Shown: piece after piece, positions 50,003 through 58,863 of the stretch
How positions within the stretch are numbered: the stretch's first letter is position 1
How the letters are laid out: every line of letters starts with the position of its first letter
Assembly: GCF_003014555.1 (NCBI RefSeq)
Contig: NZ_PYGE01000014.1
Coordinates: forward strand, 1 to 64,000
Origin: Haloactinopolyspora alba
GTDB taxonomy: Bacteria; Actinomycetota; Actinomycetes; Jiangellales; Jiangellaceae
Direction of reading: 5' to 3'
Length of the DNA stretch: 64,000 nucleotides
Notes under the pieces: generated by a model
What the model was told of the DNA's origin: nothing
Seen by the model: only the letters and a program-made list of their open reading frames with translations
Databases searched by the model: none
Program-made: the position numbers and the translations under genes

Positions 50003-51994
50003 ATGCACCTGCTGACCCTGCCGTTCGCGCTGGCCTTCGGCCTCGGCGTGGCGCTGCTCATCGGGCTCGCGGCGCAGCGCCTGCTCGGTGTGCGTCTCGG
50101 ACTGTTCCGGCTGCTGCTCACCGGCGTGTTCGCGATGTCCGTCGGGCCGCTGATCGTCTACGCGATGCTCACGGAGTTCGTCGCGCCGGCCGACGAGCTG
50201 ACCCGGCAGAACGGGTCGACCGCGTTCTGGTTCGTGCTGCTCGCGGCGGTGTGCACGATCCTGTCGTCGATGGCGTTCCTCGTGATCATCGAGGCGTTCG
50301 TGCCACTGGGGTCGATACCGCCGGCGCTGGTCTGGGGACGCGGCCTGCTCGGACGGCTGAAACGGTCGCGGCGGTACTGGCAGATCGTCGGCATCGCCAT
50401 GCGGCACGGCCTCGGCTCGTACGTCCGCGGCACTCGCGACCGCGCCCTGGACGTGCCCAGCGGACGGGCTCAACTGGGCCGCTCGCTGGCGACGACGATG
50501 AACGCCGGCGGCGTCACGTTCGTGAAGATCGGCCAGATCCTCGCCACCCGGCGTGACCTGCTGCCCGCTGAAGTCGCGGCGGAGCTGGCGAAGCTGCAGG
50601 ACCAGGCCACACCGGTGCCGTGGCCGGACGTCCGGGCCGTCGTCGAGGCGGAGCTGGGCGCGCCGGTCGACCAGGTGTTCGCGGAGTTCGACCCCCAGCC
50701 CCTCGGCGCCGCGTCGGTGGGGCAGGTGCACGCGGCCCGGCTGCGCACCGGAGCCGAGGTCGTCGTCAAGGTGCAGCGTCCCGGAATCCGGCCGGTGGTC
50801 GAGCGCGACCTCGACATCGCCGCACGGCTGGCCTCGCGGCTCGAGACCGGCACCCGCTGGGGGCGCCGGGTCGGGGTGCGCTCGCTGGCCGCGGGCCTGG
50901 CGACGGCGGTCCGCGAGGAGCTCGACTACCGCATCGAGGCCGACAACATCACCGCGATCGCCGGCTCGACCACCCGCGCCGAGGGCGTCGTGCTGCCGGA
51001 GCCGCACCTCGCCCTGTGCACGGAACGGGTGCTGGTCATGGACCGCGTCGACGGAGTCCCACTCACCAAGGCTGCGGCGGTCGTCACCGAGCACGACCTC
51101 GACCGCGAACAGCTGGCGACGACGCTGCTGGACTGCCTGATGCGGCAGATCATCCTGGACGGCGTCTTCCACGCCGACCCGCACGGCGGCAACATCGTGC
51201 TGCTCGACGACGGGCGGCTCGGTCTGCTCGACTTCGGCTCGGTGGGCCGCCTCGACGGCGCGCTGCGTGAGGCGTTACAACGGCTGCTGCTCGGCGTGGA
51301 TCACAGTGACCCGCTGGCCGTGAGCGACGCGCTGCTCGAACTGGTGCCGCGACCGGACGAGATCGACCAGCAGGAGCTCGAGCGCGACCTGGGCCGATTC
51401 ATGGCCCGGCACACGAGCGGAACGCTCACGTCCAGCGCGCGGATGTTCGGCGACCTGTTCCGGGTGGTAGCCGACCACGGGCTCGCCGTCCCTCCGGAGA
51501 TCGCCGCGGTGTTCCGGACACTCGCGACCGCCGAGGGCACGATCTCCACCGTGGCGCCCGAGTTCGACCTGTTCACCAGCGCGAGGCGGCTGGCCTCCGG
51601 ATACGTCGACGAACAGTACGGGCCGGAGAACCTCAGGAACGCGGCGTCCGAAGAGCTGGTGGCGCTGCTGCCGATCCTGCGCAGACTGCCGCGGCGGGTC
51701 GAACGCATCGCCAGCGCCGCCGAGCACGGCCGGCTGGGGATGAACGTCCGGCTGCTGGCCGACGACCGCGACCGCTCGTTCCTGCGGGACATGCTGCACG
51801 AGGTGCTGCTGACGTTCCTGGCCGCGACCACCGGCATCATGTCGGCGATGCTACTCGGCACCGCCGGCGGGCCGATGGTGACCGACAGCGTCTCGCTGTA
51901 CGAGCTGATCGGCTACAACATGCTGGTCATCAGCGCGATCCTGGCGCTGCGCGTACTCGCCCAGATCTTCCGCCGCGGTCCCCGTCACGATTGA
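50003..51994 (+). CDS. ABC1/AarF/UbiB-family atypical kinase
   Basis: 663 residues. Two to three membrane segments occupy residues ~1-105, unusual for bacterial UbiB in their N-terminal position. The kinase-like domain has the family's KxGQ motif (FVKIGQILATR), an A-rich loop (PLGAASVGQVHAA), the invariant Lys (VVVKVQRPG), ExD (EELDYRIEADN), HADPHGGN and LLDFGSVG. Two more hydrophobic segments end the protein. UbiB proteins support isoprenoid-quinone or lipid pathways as ATPases. The gene stands alone. Confidence 0.92.
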   Translation: MHLLTLPFALAFGLGVALLIGLAAQRLLGVRLGLFRLLLTGVFAMSVGPLIVYAMLTEFVAPADELTRQNGSTAFWFVLLAAVCTILSSMAFLVIIEAFVPLGSIPPALVWGRGLLGRLKRSRRYWQIVGIAMRHGLGSYVRGTRDRALDVPSGRAQLGRSLATTMNAGGVTFVKIGQILATRRDLLPAEVAAELAKLQDQATPVPWPDVRAVVEAELGAPVDQVFAEFDPQPLGAASVGQVHAARLRTGAEVVVKVQRPGIRPVVERDLDIAARLASRLETGTRWGRRVGVRSLAAGLATAVREELDYRIEADNITAIAGSTTRAEGVVLPEPHLALCTERVLVMDRVDGVPLTKAAAVVTEHDLDREQLATTLLDCLMRQIILDGVFHADPHGGNIVLLDDGRLGLLDFGSVGRLDGALREALQRLLLGVDHSDPLAVSDALLELVPRPDEIDQQELERDLGRFMARHTSGTLTSSARMFGDLFRVVADHGLAVPPEIAAVFRTLATAEGTISTVAPEFDLFTSARRLASGYVDEQYGPENLRNAASEELVALLPILRRLPRRVERIASAAEHGRLGMNVRLLADDRDRSFLRDMLHEVLLTFLAATTGIMSAMLLGTAGGPMVTDSVSLYELIGYNMLVISAILALRVLAQIFRRGPRHD

Positions 51995-52014
51995 CCACGT
52001 TCACCATCCCCGGG

Positions 52015-52335
52015 TCAGTCGCGCGGCGTCTCACTGTCGGCGCGTGCGTCCAGCGCGTCCTCGAGCCGCTCGACCTTCGCCGTGAGCTCGCCGCTGTAGC
52101 CGGGCCGGATGTCCGCCTTCAGCACCAGGCTGACGCGGGCGCCGTGCCGGCCGACCGCCTCGCACGCCCGCCGTACGACGTCCATGCACTCGTCCCACTC
52201 GCCCTCGATGGTGGTGAACATCGCGTCGGTGCTGTTCGGCAGACCGGACTCGCGCACGACGGCGACGGCGTCGGCCACCGCCGCGGACACCGACTCGCCG
52301 GAACCTGACGGGGCGACGGAAAAGGCTACGAGCAT
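52015..52335 (-). CDS. MTH1187-family thiamine-binding protein
   Basis: 106 residues. It begins LVAFSVAPSGSGESVSAAVADAVAVVRESGLPN and carries TTIEGEWDECMDVVRRACEAVGRHGARVSLVLKADIRPG, the MTH1187/YkoF-like ferredoxin fold used to bind thiamine or its breakdown products. GGAGG sits 4 nt before ATG 52335. It is convergent with the UbiB-type gene. Confidence 0.9.
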   Translation of the reverse strand: MLVAFSVAPSGSGESVSAAVADAVAVVRESGLPNSTDAMFTTIEGEWDECMDVVRRACEAVGRHGARVSLVLKADIRPGYSGELTAKVERLEDALDARADSETPRD

Positions 52336-52409
52336 GGATCCTCCGATCTGCACGTCGAAATCGCGGCAGGATGACCGCTAACCGAGGCGGCCGCGTCCCC
52401 GCCGAAGTT

Positions 52410-52864
52410 TCAGGGCTGCCATGGTGACGGTAACCCGTGACGTCGGTTCACCTGATCGTCGTACTTGTAGTCGAACTCCCACGGGATCGATCGTCCGATA
52501 CGTGCCGCGACGACTCCCCAGTCAGGACCGGGGCTGCTCTTGTCGACAACGAGTTGCACGGCGGCGACGAACTCGTCCGGATTCCAGCGCTCCATCAGCC
52601 AGAGACCAGAACCCGGCGTGATCGTGTCGCTCATGCCCCAGAGCGCGCCACCAGAGAGCAACTGCCAGTTCCCAGCAGATGCCTGCTCGCCAACCAACTC
52701 GGCGAGCACACGAGAACGTCGAAGCTGTCAACCTCGTCAGCACCGACCATTCCGATGAAGATCTGTGCCTGAACACCGAAATGGGCCGCCCCCGCCGGCG
52801 CTTCCTGAAGATGCGGCCAGAAGTAGAGGACCTGCTTGACCTCCGCGTGCACCGAGGCGGTCAT
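52410..52864 (-). pseudogene. Frameshifted Imm8-like immunity protein gene
   Basis: Two reading frames together give a continuous Imm8-type protein. The first (from ATG 52864) has VHAEVKQVLYFWPHLQEAP and QAQIFIGMVGADEVDSFDVLVCSPSWLA. Near 52685-52700 the reading must shift by one base to continue as GNWQLLSGGALWGMSDTITP...VDKSSPGPDWGVVAARIGRSIPWEF, the Imm8 C-terminus. The offset is what one missing base would cause. Imm8 proteins neutralise polymorphic toxins. It starts in an ATGA overlap with the remnant upstream. Sequencing error is the alternative. Confidence 0.7.
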
Positions 52865-52983
52865 CGCAACGACCCGTCGTCCGACCCTTGTCCGACCCTT
52901 CGGACCAGTAGAAACTCGATCTGGAACGTCTCGTCACGAGGCCACGCCTCCAGCAAGCGCATGCCGCCGTCCTGCCACTCTGG
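52861..52983 (-). pseudogene. C-terminal remnant of an unidentified gene upstream of the Imm8-like gene
   Basis: A 40-codon open stretch (PEWQDGGMRLLEAWPRDETF...) preceded by an in-frame TAG at 52984-52986. Its TGA overlaps the ATG of the Imm8-like frame as ATGA, the usual coupling of real genes, and its amino-acid content looks coding. I do not recognise the family; position suggests the end of the cognate toxin or of another immunity gene. Confidence 0.4.
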
Positions 52984-53024
52984 CTATCGACCGCCGGTGC
53001 ACCACGACCGCGCCACGGCCGCAC

Positions 53025-53483
53025 CTACGTCGCCGCGCCCCGCCCGCACACCCGGCACGTTCCACGTCGACGCAGATAGTAGCCGAGCGCCCCCGCGGCC
53101 AATGCCACGCCCCACAACGGCCACAGCAACTCCGGGCCGATCGCGGCCCACGTGTCCGTGCGCAGACTCAGCAGCGCCGATCCGTCGAAGGCGGACCGGT
53201 ACAAGCCCAGTCCGGCCGACGTCACGATGGCCGCGACGAACATCGCCGGCCCGACCGCCAGGCCGATCGGCACGCGCCTGCCGCGCAGCACCGGGATCCA
53301 GCGCGGGAACACCTCACCTCAAGGCCGTAGCAGCCCCACCGTCAACACGCTGCCGACCAGGGCGAACGATCCCAGCCAAGCGCCGGCCCACAGTGACCCG
53401 TCGGCCAGGCCGTCGGCGTGCACACCCTCGGGGATGCCCATCGGGACGCCGGCGACCCAGATCCACCGCATGCTCACCACCAT
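53025..53483 (-). pseudogene. Truncated membrane-protein gene with an in-frame TGA in place of Trp
   Basis: A 54-codon part (from ATG 53483; WIWVAGVPMGIPEG..., SLWAGAWLGSFALVGSVLTVGLLRP) is followed by TGA at 53321-53319. The same frame then continues as GEVFPRWIPVLRGRRVPIGL..., PELLWPLWGVALAAGALGYYLRRRGTCRVCGRG. In the intact actinobacterial family, as I remember it, RPWGEVFPRWIP is continuous, so TGG has become TGA. The N-terminal two thirds of the protein are missing. It is a decayed 3' fragment. Confidence 0.7.
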
Positions 53484-53552
53484 GCGTGCGTGCACACGTC
53501 GACGGGTTCCCGCATGCTGGTGACCGCGGTCCCCCGCCGGTGGGAACGGGCG

Positions 53553-54209
53553 TCACCCGGGGCTGATGAAACCGGACTCGTAGGCGGCGATGACGGCCTG
53601 GGTCCGGTCACGCACGCCGAGCTTGGTCAGCACGTTGCCGACGTGGGTCTTGACGGTCTCGAGACCGAGGAACAACTTCTCGGCGATCTCGCCGTTGGAC
53701 AGCCCGGCCGCCATGAGCCGCAGCACCTCGGCCTCGCGCTCGCTGAGACCGGCCCCGGCGAGCGCGTCGCCGTCCGCGCCCCGGTGCGCGGCCGCCAACT
53801 GGCGGATCGCGGCCGGGAACACCAGCGAGTCGCCACGCGAGACCGTCCGGATCGCCTGCACGATCTGTTCGGGCCGGGTCCGTTTCAGCAGGAACCCGTG
53901 CGCGCCGGCACGCAGCGCCTCGTACACGTAGTCGTCGTTCTCGAACGTGGTCACGACGAGGATGCGCGGCGGCTCGTCGTGTCGTTCCATGAGCAGCCTG
54001 GTCGCGTGGATGCCGTCGATGGCCGGCATCCGCACGTCCATCAGGACCACGTCCGGACGCACCCGCGACACGATCGGGCCCACCTCCGCGCCGTCGGCGG
54101 CCTCGTCGACGACGGTGAGGTCCGGCTCCGCGTCGATGATCGCCCGGAGTCCGGCGCGCACCAGCGCCTCGTCGTCGACCAGGAGGACGTTCACCGGTTC
54201 GGCGGTCAT
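53553..54209 (-). CDS. NarL/LuxR-type response regulator
   Basis: 218 residues. The receiver has VDDEALVRAGLR, the phosphorylated Asp58 (VVLMDVRM), VVTTFENDDYVYEAL and FLLKRTRPEQ. The output domain is LSEREAEVLRLMAAGLSNGEIAEKLFLGLETVKTHVGNVL. The start ATGA overlaps the kinase stop. Targets are unknown; the decayed membrane gene downstream may once have belonged to the unit. Confidence 0.94.
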   Translation of the reverse strand: MTAEPVNVLLVDDEALVRAGLRAIIDAEPDLTVVDEAADGAEVGPIVSRVRPDVVLMDVRMPAIDGIHATRLLMERHDEPPRILVVTTFENDDYVYEALRAGAHGFLLKRTRPEQIVQAIRTVSRGDSLVFPAAIRQLAAAHRGADGDALAGAGLSEREAEVLRLMAAGLSNGEIAEKLFLGLETVKTHVGNVLTKLGVRDRTQAVIAAYESGFISPG

Positions 54210-55483
54210 GGCCGGTCTCCGGAGCCGCGCGCAGGGAGGTGGACGTGGATGTGCCAGCGCCCGTCGTCCACTCCGGCCGTCAGCGTTCCCCGCAGCAGGC
54301 GGGCGCGCTCACGCATCCCGCGCAGGCCGCGGCCACCGCCGGAGCGGGCCCGGGCCGAGCCCGCCGGCAGCGGGTTGGACAGGTCGATGTCGAGGCCGGA
54401 CGTCGCCGCCTCCACGCGCAGAGCAACAGGCACCTGCCCAGCATGCCGTATCGCGTTGGTCAGCCCTTCCTGGACGACCCGATAGGCCTCTCGGGACAAC
54501 GCCGGCGGCACCATCGCCAGGTCGCCCTCCACCGTCATCTGCACCTCCACACCGGTCGCACGGGTGTCGTCGACGAGCCGGCTGAGGTCGTCGAGCGTGC
54601 GTTGCGGCGCCGTGCGCTCATCGGTTCCGTCACCGCCCGCCCGCAGCACGCCGAGGACGTGGTCCAGATCGCTCATCGCGGCGCGGCCTGCCTCTTCGAC
54701 GGCGCTCAGCGCGCGCCGCGCGAACTCCGGGTCGCTGTCGAGCACGCGCCGGGCCGCGGACGCCTGCAGGGTGGTCACGGTGAGGGCGTGGCCGACGGAG
54801 TCGTGCAGCTCCCGCGCCAGGCGGTTGCGCTCGGCGAACTCCTCGGCCTGGGTCTCCAGCGCGAGCATCAGCTCCGCCGGCGACGGCCCCAGCAGCAGCG
54901 GCGCCAGCATCGCCAGGACCCGCCCCAGCAGCGCGAACACGACCCCGACGGCCACCAGCATCAGCGGCGCGACGACCAGCGCCCACCCGCCGGTGACCTG
55001 ATCGAACCACAGCACGGCGTCGTCATCGCCCCACGCGCTGTCCGCGTCGAGGCCCTCCGCCACCAGGAGCACCGACATCGGCACGCAGAACAACAGCGTG
55101 AACATGGCGATACCGCCGCACAGCAGATGCAACGCGTACCAGGCAGCGCCGAGCAGGCGGGTCTCCCACGGCGGGTCCGCCACCGGGTCGGGCAGGTCGA
55201 CGTCCAGCAGGCTACGGGTCGCGGTGATCTCCAGCGCGCGCATGGCGGGCAGGAACGGGGGCACCGCCGCGATGACGAACGTCACCGCCACCAGCACCAC
55301 CAGCGCCGGCCGCGGGACGTTCGGATCGGCGAACATCTGCGCGAACCCCGTCACCAGCAGCACGTACGGGATCAGCACGACGCCGCCGAGCAGCAGGTGC
55401 ACACCACCGCGCACCGTCGTCCGCACGAGCGTGCGCACGGGCCCGCCCACCAGGTCCGGCAGCGTCGTCCGCCAGGCTCTCAC
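54206..55483 (-). CDS. Sensor histidine kinase (NarL/DesK type)
   Basis: 425 residues. About four hydrophobic segments between 28 and 195 form the input domain. The HisKA_3 box has His227 in LARELHDSVGHALTV. The HATPase domain shows VQEGLTNAIRHAGQVPVAL (N box) and GGGRGLRGMRERARLLRGTL. GTG 55483 is the start, and translation is coupled to the response regulator. A strong terminator separates it from the ribosomal protein operon. Confidence 0.92.
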   Translation of the reverse strand: MRAWRTTLPDLVGGPVRTLVRTTVRGGVHLLLGGVVLIPYVLLVTGFAQMFADPNVPRPALVVLVAVTFVIAAVPPFLPAMRALEITATRSLLDVDLPDPVADPPWETRLLGAAWYALHLLCGGIAMFTLLFCVPMSVLLVAEGLDADSAWGDDDAVLWFDQVTGGWALVVAPLMLVAVGVVFALLGRVLAMLAPLLLGPSPAELMLALETQAEEFAERNRLARELHDSVGHALTVTTLQASAARRVLDSDPEFARRALSAVEEAGRAAMSDLDHVLGVLRAGGDGTDERTAPQRTLDDLSRLVDDTRATGVEVQMTVEGDLAMVPPALSREAYRVVQEGLTNAIRHAGQVPVALRVEAATSGLDIDLSNPLPAGSARARSGGGRGLRGMRERARLLRGTLTAGVDDGRWHIHVHLPARGSGDRP

Positions 55484-55539
55484 GTGCCGATTCTCGCAGC
55501 ACCGCCGTCACCGGAGGGTGACACCGTGCTCACGGCGCA

Positions 55540-55579
55540 CGTCTGCCCACGGGCCCGTGGTCGGGCCCGTGGGCAGACG
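55540..55579 (-). terminator. Terminator of the rpsF-ssb-rpsR-rplI operon
   Basis: An 18-bp perfect stem (55540-55557 with 55562-55579) and a 4-nt loop, 38 bp beyond the rplI stop. Confidence 0.8.
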
Positions 55580-55616
55580 GGTGCACACGGCCGGACGCGG
55601 ACGACGCCGCGACCGG

Positions 55617-56066
55617 TCAGGACGCGGCGACGACCTCGAGTTCGACGTTCGCGGCGACCTCGGGGTGCAGCCGTACGGTCACGCTGTGCGCGCCGACGGT
55701 CTTGATCGGGTTGCCGACCTCGACGCGTCGCTTGTCGATCGCGGGGCCACCGGCGTCGGTGACCGCGGTCGCGACGTCGGCGGCGGTCACGGCGCCGAAC
55801 AAGCGGCCGCCGGGGCCGGCCTTGGCCGACACCCGCACCGGCTTGTCCTCGAGCCGCGCCTTCACCGCACGGGCGCTGTCCAGGTCCTCGAACTCACGAG
55901 CCTGCCGCGCACGACGGATCGAGTCGATCTGCTTCTGCGCGCCCTTGGTCCACGGGAAGGCGAAGCCCCGCGGGACGAGGTAGTTGCGGCCGTAGCCGTC
56001 CCTGACCTCGACCACGTCGCCCGCCGAGCCGAGCCCGGCCACTTCCTGGGTGAGAATCAGCTTCAT
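55617..56066 (-). CDS. rplI: 50S ribosomal protein L9
   Basis: 149 residues, the standard length. The N-terminal rRNA-binding domain starts [43 protein letters not shown] long connecting helix and the C-terminal domain ([20 protein letters not shown], then [30 protein letters not shown]) follow. It is the last gene of the operon, 17 bp after rpsR, with a strong terminator behind it. Confidence 0.98.
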   Translation of the reverse strand: MKLILTQEVAGLGSAGDVVEVRDGYGRNYLVPRGFAFPWTKGAQKQIDSIRRARQAREFEDLDSARAVKARLEDKPVRVSAKAGPGGRLFGAVTAADVATAVTDAGGPAIDKRRVEVGNPIKTVGAHSVTVRLHPEVAANVELEVVAAS

Positions 56067-56083
56067 GACGTCCTCGACCTCCC

Positions 56084-56320
56084 TCAGCGAGCCGTCGAGG
56101 TGTACGGCAGCAGTGCCATCTCTCGGGCATTCTTGATCGCCGTCGCGACGTCACGCTGGTGACGAGTGCAGTTGCCGGTCACGCGACGGGCGCGGATCTT
56201 GCCGCGGTCGGAGATGTACTTCCGCAGCAGTGCCGTGTCCTTGAAGTCGACGTAGTCGACCTTGTCCTTGCAGAAGGCGCAAACTTTCTTCTTCGGCTTG
56301 CGCACAGCGGTCTTGGCCAT
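56084..56320 (-). CDS. rpsR: 30S ribosomal protein S18
   Basis: 78 residues. [64 protein letters not shown] is unmistakable. The CxxC and the NCTRHQ Cys are kept, so this is the zinc-binding (C+) form. The ribosome site GGAGAG is upstream of ATG 56320. It is co-transcribed with ssb and rplI and forms the S6-S18 heterodimer with the rpsF product. Confidence 0.98.
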   Translation of the reverse strand: MAKTAVRKPKKKVCAFCKDKVDYVDFKDTALLRKYISDRGKIRARRVTGNCTRHQRDVATAIKNAREMALLPYTSTAR

Positions 56321-56393
56321 CGTGGTGCTCTCCTTCGAAGAGCCCGGTCGCCTCGCTGGCCGCGGCGGACCGGGATGGGTCGGTTACGGAATT

Positions 56394-56930
56394 TCAGAAC
56401 GGGGGCTCGTCGGCAGCCGCTGCGCCGCCCTGAGCCGCCCATGGGTCGTTGCCGCCGCCCTGCGGCGCTCCACCGCCGCCGACCGGCGTGGCCCAGGGGT
56501 CGTTGCCGGCAGGCGCGCCGCTGGGCGAACCGCCGCCGCCGAAGCCACCGCCACCACCGCCGGAGCGCTGAGTCTTGGTGACCTTGGCGGTGGCGAACCG
56601 CAGACTGGGGCCGACCTCGTCGACCTCCATCTCGACGACCGTGCGCTTCTCACCCTCGCGGGTCTCGAACGAACGCTGCCGAAGCCGGCCCTGCGCGATG
56701 ACGCGCATGCCGCGCTGCAGTGACTCCGCCACACTCTCGGCCGCCTGCCGCCAGACCGAGCAGCGCATGAACAGCGCGTCGCCGTCCTCCCACGTGCTGG
56801 TCTGCCGGTTGAACGTCCGGGGCGTGGACGCGATGGTGAAGTTCGCGACGGCGGCCCCGCTCGGCGTGAACCGGAGCTCGGGGTCGTCGGTCAGGTTGCC
56901 GACGATGGTGATGACGGTCTCGCCTGCCAT
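56394..56930 (-). CDS. ssb: Single-stranded DNA-binding protein
   Basis: 178 residues. The OB fold spans ~1-112 ([38 protein letters not shown]..., [41 protein letters not shown]). A Gly-rich linker with two NDPWA repeats follows. The C-terminal acidic tip is DEPPF, a shortened form of the usual DDDIPF that binds partner proteins. ATG 56930 starts the OB fold exactly. Being inside the S6 operon, it is the essential housekeeping SSB. Confidence 0.98.
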   Translation of the reverse strand: MAGETVITIVGNLTDDPELRFTPSGAAVANFTIASTPRTFNRQTSTWEDGDALFMRCSVWRQAAESVAESLQRGMRVIAQGRLRQRSFETREGEKRTVVEMEVDEVGPSLRFATAKVTKTQRSGGGGGGFGGGGSPSGAPAGNDPWATPVGGGGAPQGGGNDPWAAQGGAAAADEPPF

Positions 56931-56977
56931 GGATGCTCCCAATCGTTGCGGGCGCGGTTCTTGGAGGAACCGGCAGC

Positions 56978-57268
56978 TCAGTGAGCCTCGGGCCGCACGA
57001 CCTTGGTGCGCAGCACCGTCTCGGACAGCCCCAACTGCCGGTCGAGCTCGGCCACGGTGTCGGCCTCGCACGTGACGTCGAGCACCGCGTAGATGCCCTC
57101 GCCCTTCTTGTCGATCTCGTACGCGAGCTTGCGGCGGCCCCAGATGTCGACCTTCTCGACCGAGCCACCGGCCTCACGTACGACCCCGAGATACTGCTCG
57201 AGGCTGGGGGCAACGGTGCGCTCCTCGGCCTCGGGGTCGAGGATCACCATGACCTCGTAATGACGCAT
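56978..57268 (-). CDS. rpsF: 30S ribosomal protein S6
   Basis: 96 residues. [30 protein letters not shown], then [29 protein letters not shown], is S6. ATG 57268 follows AGGAGGTGATCC, a nearly full anti-Shine-Dalgarno match. It is the first gene of the operon and overlaps no other. In other bacteria the S6-S18 complex can bind its own leader; the ~90-nt leader here was not resolved into a known motif. Confidence 0.98.
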   Translation of the reverse strand: MRHYEVMVILDPEAEERTVAPSLEQYLGVVREAGGSVEKVDIWGRRKLAYEIDKKGEGIYAVLDVTCEADTVAELDRQLGLSETVLRTKVVRPEAH

Positions 57269-57357
57269 TGCCGGATCACCTCCTGTGGTCTTCACGGCCA
57301 CGGCATCTCCGCGGCAGGAGGGCTATGTCGTCTGACGGCCCGGGCGAACGTCCTCAT

Positions 57358-57385
57358 GTCGTACGCACGTCCGGACCGAGTGCAA
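57358..57385 (-). promoter_or_regulatory. Promoter candidate of the rpsF operon
   Basis: On the minus strand TTGCAC (57385-57380) and TACGAC (57363-57358) are separated by 16 bp, about 90 bp before rpsF. The remaining 57269-57524 interval between the divergent rpsF and MFS genes shows no other clear signal. Confidence 0.4.
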
Positions 57386-57524
57386 GGCTACCAGCGTCAC
57401 CGGCCAACGCCGACCCGGTCGTCCACAACCACCGCGGACGGTCCGGCATGCGGCAATTCTCGGAACTGTCGGCGTGGCGCGGGATACTACGTTCGCCGGC
57501 CGTTCCGACCGCGAAAGGATCCGC

Positions 57525-58811
57525 ATGCGCGTCAACCGCGGCGACGCCCCCACCGGTCCCACCGACCACCTGGCCGCCGTTCAACGCCGCACGCTGACCC
57601 TGCTGGTCGTCGCCCAGGTGGTCGGTGGGCTCGGCATCGGCTCGGCCATCTCCGTCGGCGCGGTCCTCGCGTTGCGGCTGTCGGGCTCCGAACAGTGGTC
57701 CGGCCTCGCCGGGACGATGATCACCCTCGGCGCCGGAGCGCTGGCCATCCCGCTCGCGCGGCTCGCCGCCGCCCGCGGACGCCGGATCAGCCTCAGCACC
57801 GGTTGGGCCGTCGCGGCCGCGGGCGCCCTGGTCACATTGCTCGCCGCCGTCGTCTCGTCGTTCCCGGTCTTCCTGGCCGGGCTGCTGCTGTTCGGGGCCG
57901 GCTCGGCCACCAACCTGCAGTCGCGTTACGCCGCGACCGACCTGTCCGCGGCAGGCTCGCGTGCGCGGCACCTGTCCGTCGTGGTGTGGTCGACGACCAT
58001 CGGCTCGGTGCTCGGGCCGAACCTCACCGGTCCCGGCGAGGTCGTCGGCAGGTTCCTCGGTATACCCGCCATCGCGGGACCGTTCGTCTTCTCCGCCGCG
58101 GGGTTCGTCTGCGCGACGGTCCTCGTCGCCGTGCTGCTGCGCCCCGATCCGCTGCTCACCGCGCAGTCGGCGCGCACCGCTGCCACGTCACCGACCGAAC
58201 CGGCGGTGACGAGAGCGCGCGGCTCGGCCTGGCGCCGGGTGCGGAGCACGCCGGCGGCCACGGTCGCGCTGTCGGCCATCGTGCTCGGTCACGCCGTGAT
58301 GGTCGCCGTGATGACCATGACACCGGTGCAGATGACCCGGCACGGCGCGGAGCTCGAACTCGTGGGCCTGACCATCAGCCTGCACATCGCCGGGATGTAC
58401 GCCCTGTCGCCGGTCTTCGGATGGGCGGCCGACCGGCTCGGGCGCCGTCCGGTCATCGTCACCGGGCACGTCCTGCTCGTCGCGGCCGCGGTCGTGGCCG
58501 GCACCGCGGGTGAATCGACACCGCGTCTGGTGACCGGGCTGGTGCTGCTGGGGCTGGGCTGGTCCGCCGGACTGGTGGCGGGGTCGGCGCTGCTGGCCGA
58601 GTCGGTGCCGGACGACGAGCGACCGGCCGTGCAGGGCGTGTCCGACCTGCTGATGAACCTGGCCGGTGCGCTGGGCGGCGGACTGTCCGGCGTCGTGCTC
58701 GGCTGGCAGGGCTACGGCGGCCTGACCGTGGTGGCCGGGCTGCTCGTGCTGCCCACGCTGGCGCTGCTCGCGGCGGAACGGACGCGTCACCTCCGTGATC
58801 ATCAACGATGA
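57525..58811 (+). CDS. MFS transporter
   Basis: 428 residues with about 12 membrane segments. The loop after TM2 has RLAAARGRRISL (motif A-like), and the central loop shows GWAADRLGRRPVIVTG, a clear motif A in the second half. ATG 57525 with AAAGGAT before it is preferred over GTG 57474. It resembles Bcr/EmrD-like or sugar-efflux-like exporters; the substrate is unknown. It is divergent from rpsF and ends in a hairpin. Confidence 0.9.
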   Translation: MRVNRGDAPTGPTDHLAAVQRRTLTLLVVAQVVGGLGIGSAISVGAVLALRLSGSEQWSGLAGTMITLGAGALAIPLARLAAARGRRISLSTGWAVAAAGALVTLLAAVVSSFPVFLAGLLLFGAGSATNLQSRYAATDLSAAGSRARHLSVVVWSTTIGSVLGPNLTGPGEVVGRFLGIPAIAGPFVFSAAGFVCATVLVAVLLRPDPLLTAQSARTAATSPTEPAVTRARGSAWRRVRSTPAATVALSAIVLGHAVMVAVMTMTPVQMTRHGAELELVGLTISLHIAGMYALSPVFGWAADRLGRRPVIVTGHVLLVAAAVVAGTAGESTPRLVTGLVLLGLGWSAGLVAGSALLAESVPDDERPAVQGVSDLLMNLAGALGGGLSGVVLGWQGYGGLTVVAGLLVLPTLALLAAERTRHLRDHQR

Positions 58812-58830
58812 TCCGGGTCACGGCACGGAG
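58791..58830 (+). terminator. Terminator of the MFS gene
   Basis: Inner stem GATCATC-AAC-GATGATC (58797-58813) contains the MFS stop (58809-58811). An outer CTCCGTG/CACGGAG pair (58791-58797 and 58824-58830) could extend or compete with it. Confidence 0.5.
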
Positions 58831-58863
58831 GATCGTCGATGAGCACGGCGTCCGCCCGCCTCG

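Noticed and set aside
53314-53556. 80-codon minus-strand frame between the pseudogene and the response regulator
   Set aside because: The membrane-protein remnant in another frame explains this stretch better; the frame itself is Arg/Gly-rich shadow.
57269-57357. S6:S18 autoregulatory RNA leader
   Set aside because: The leader has suitable position and length but I could not see the known conserved core, so no feature is claimed.
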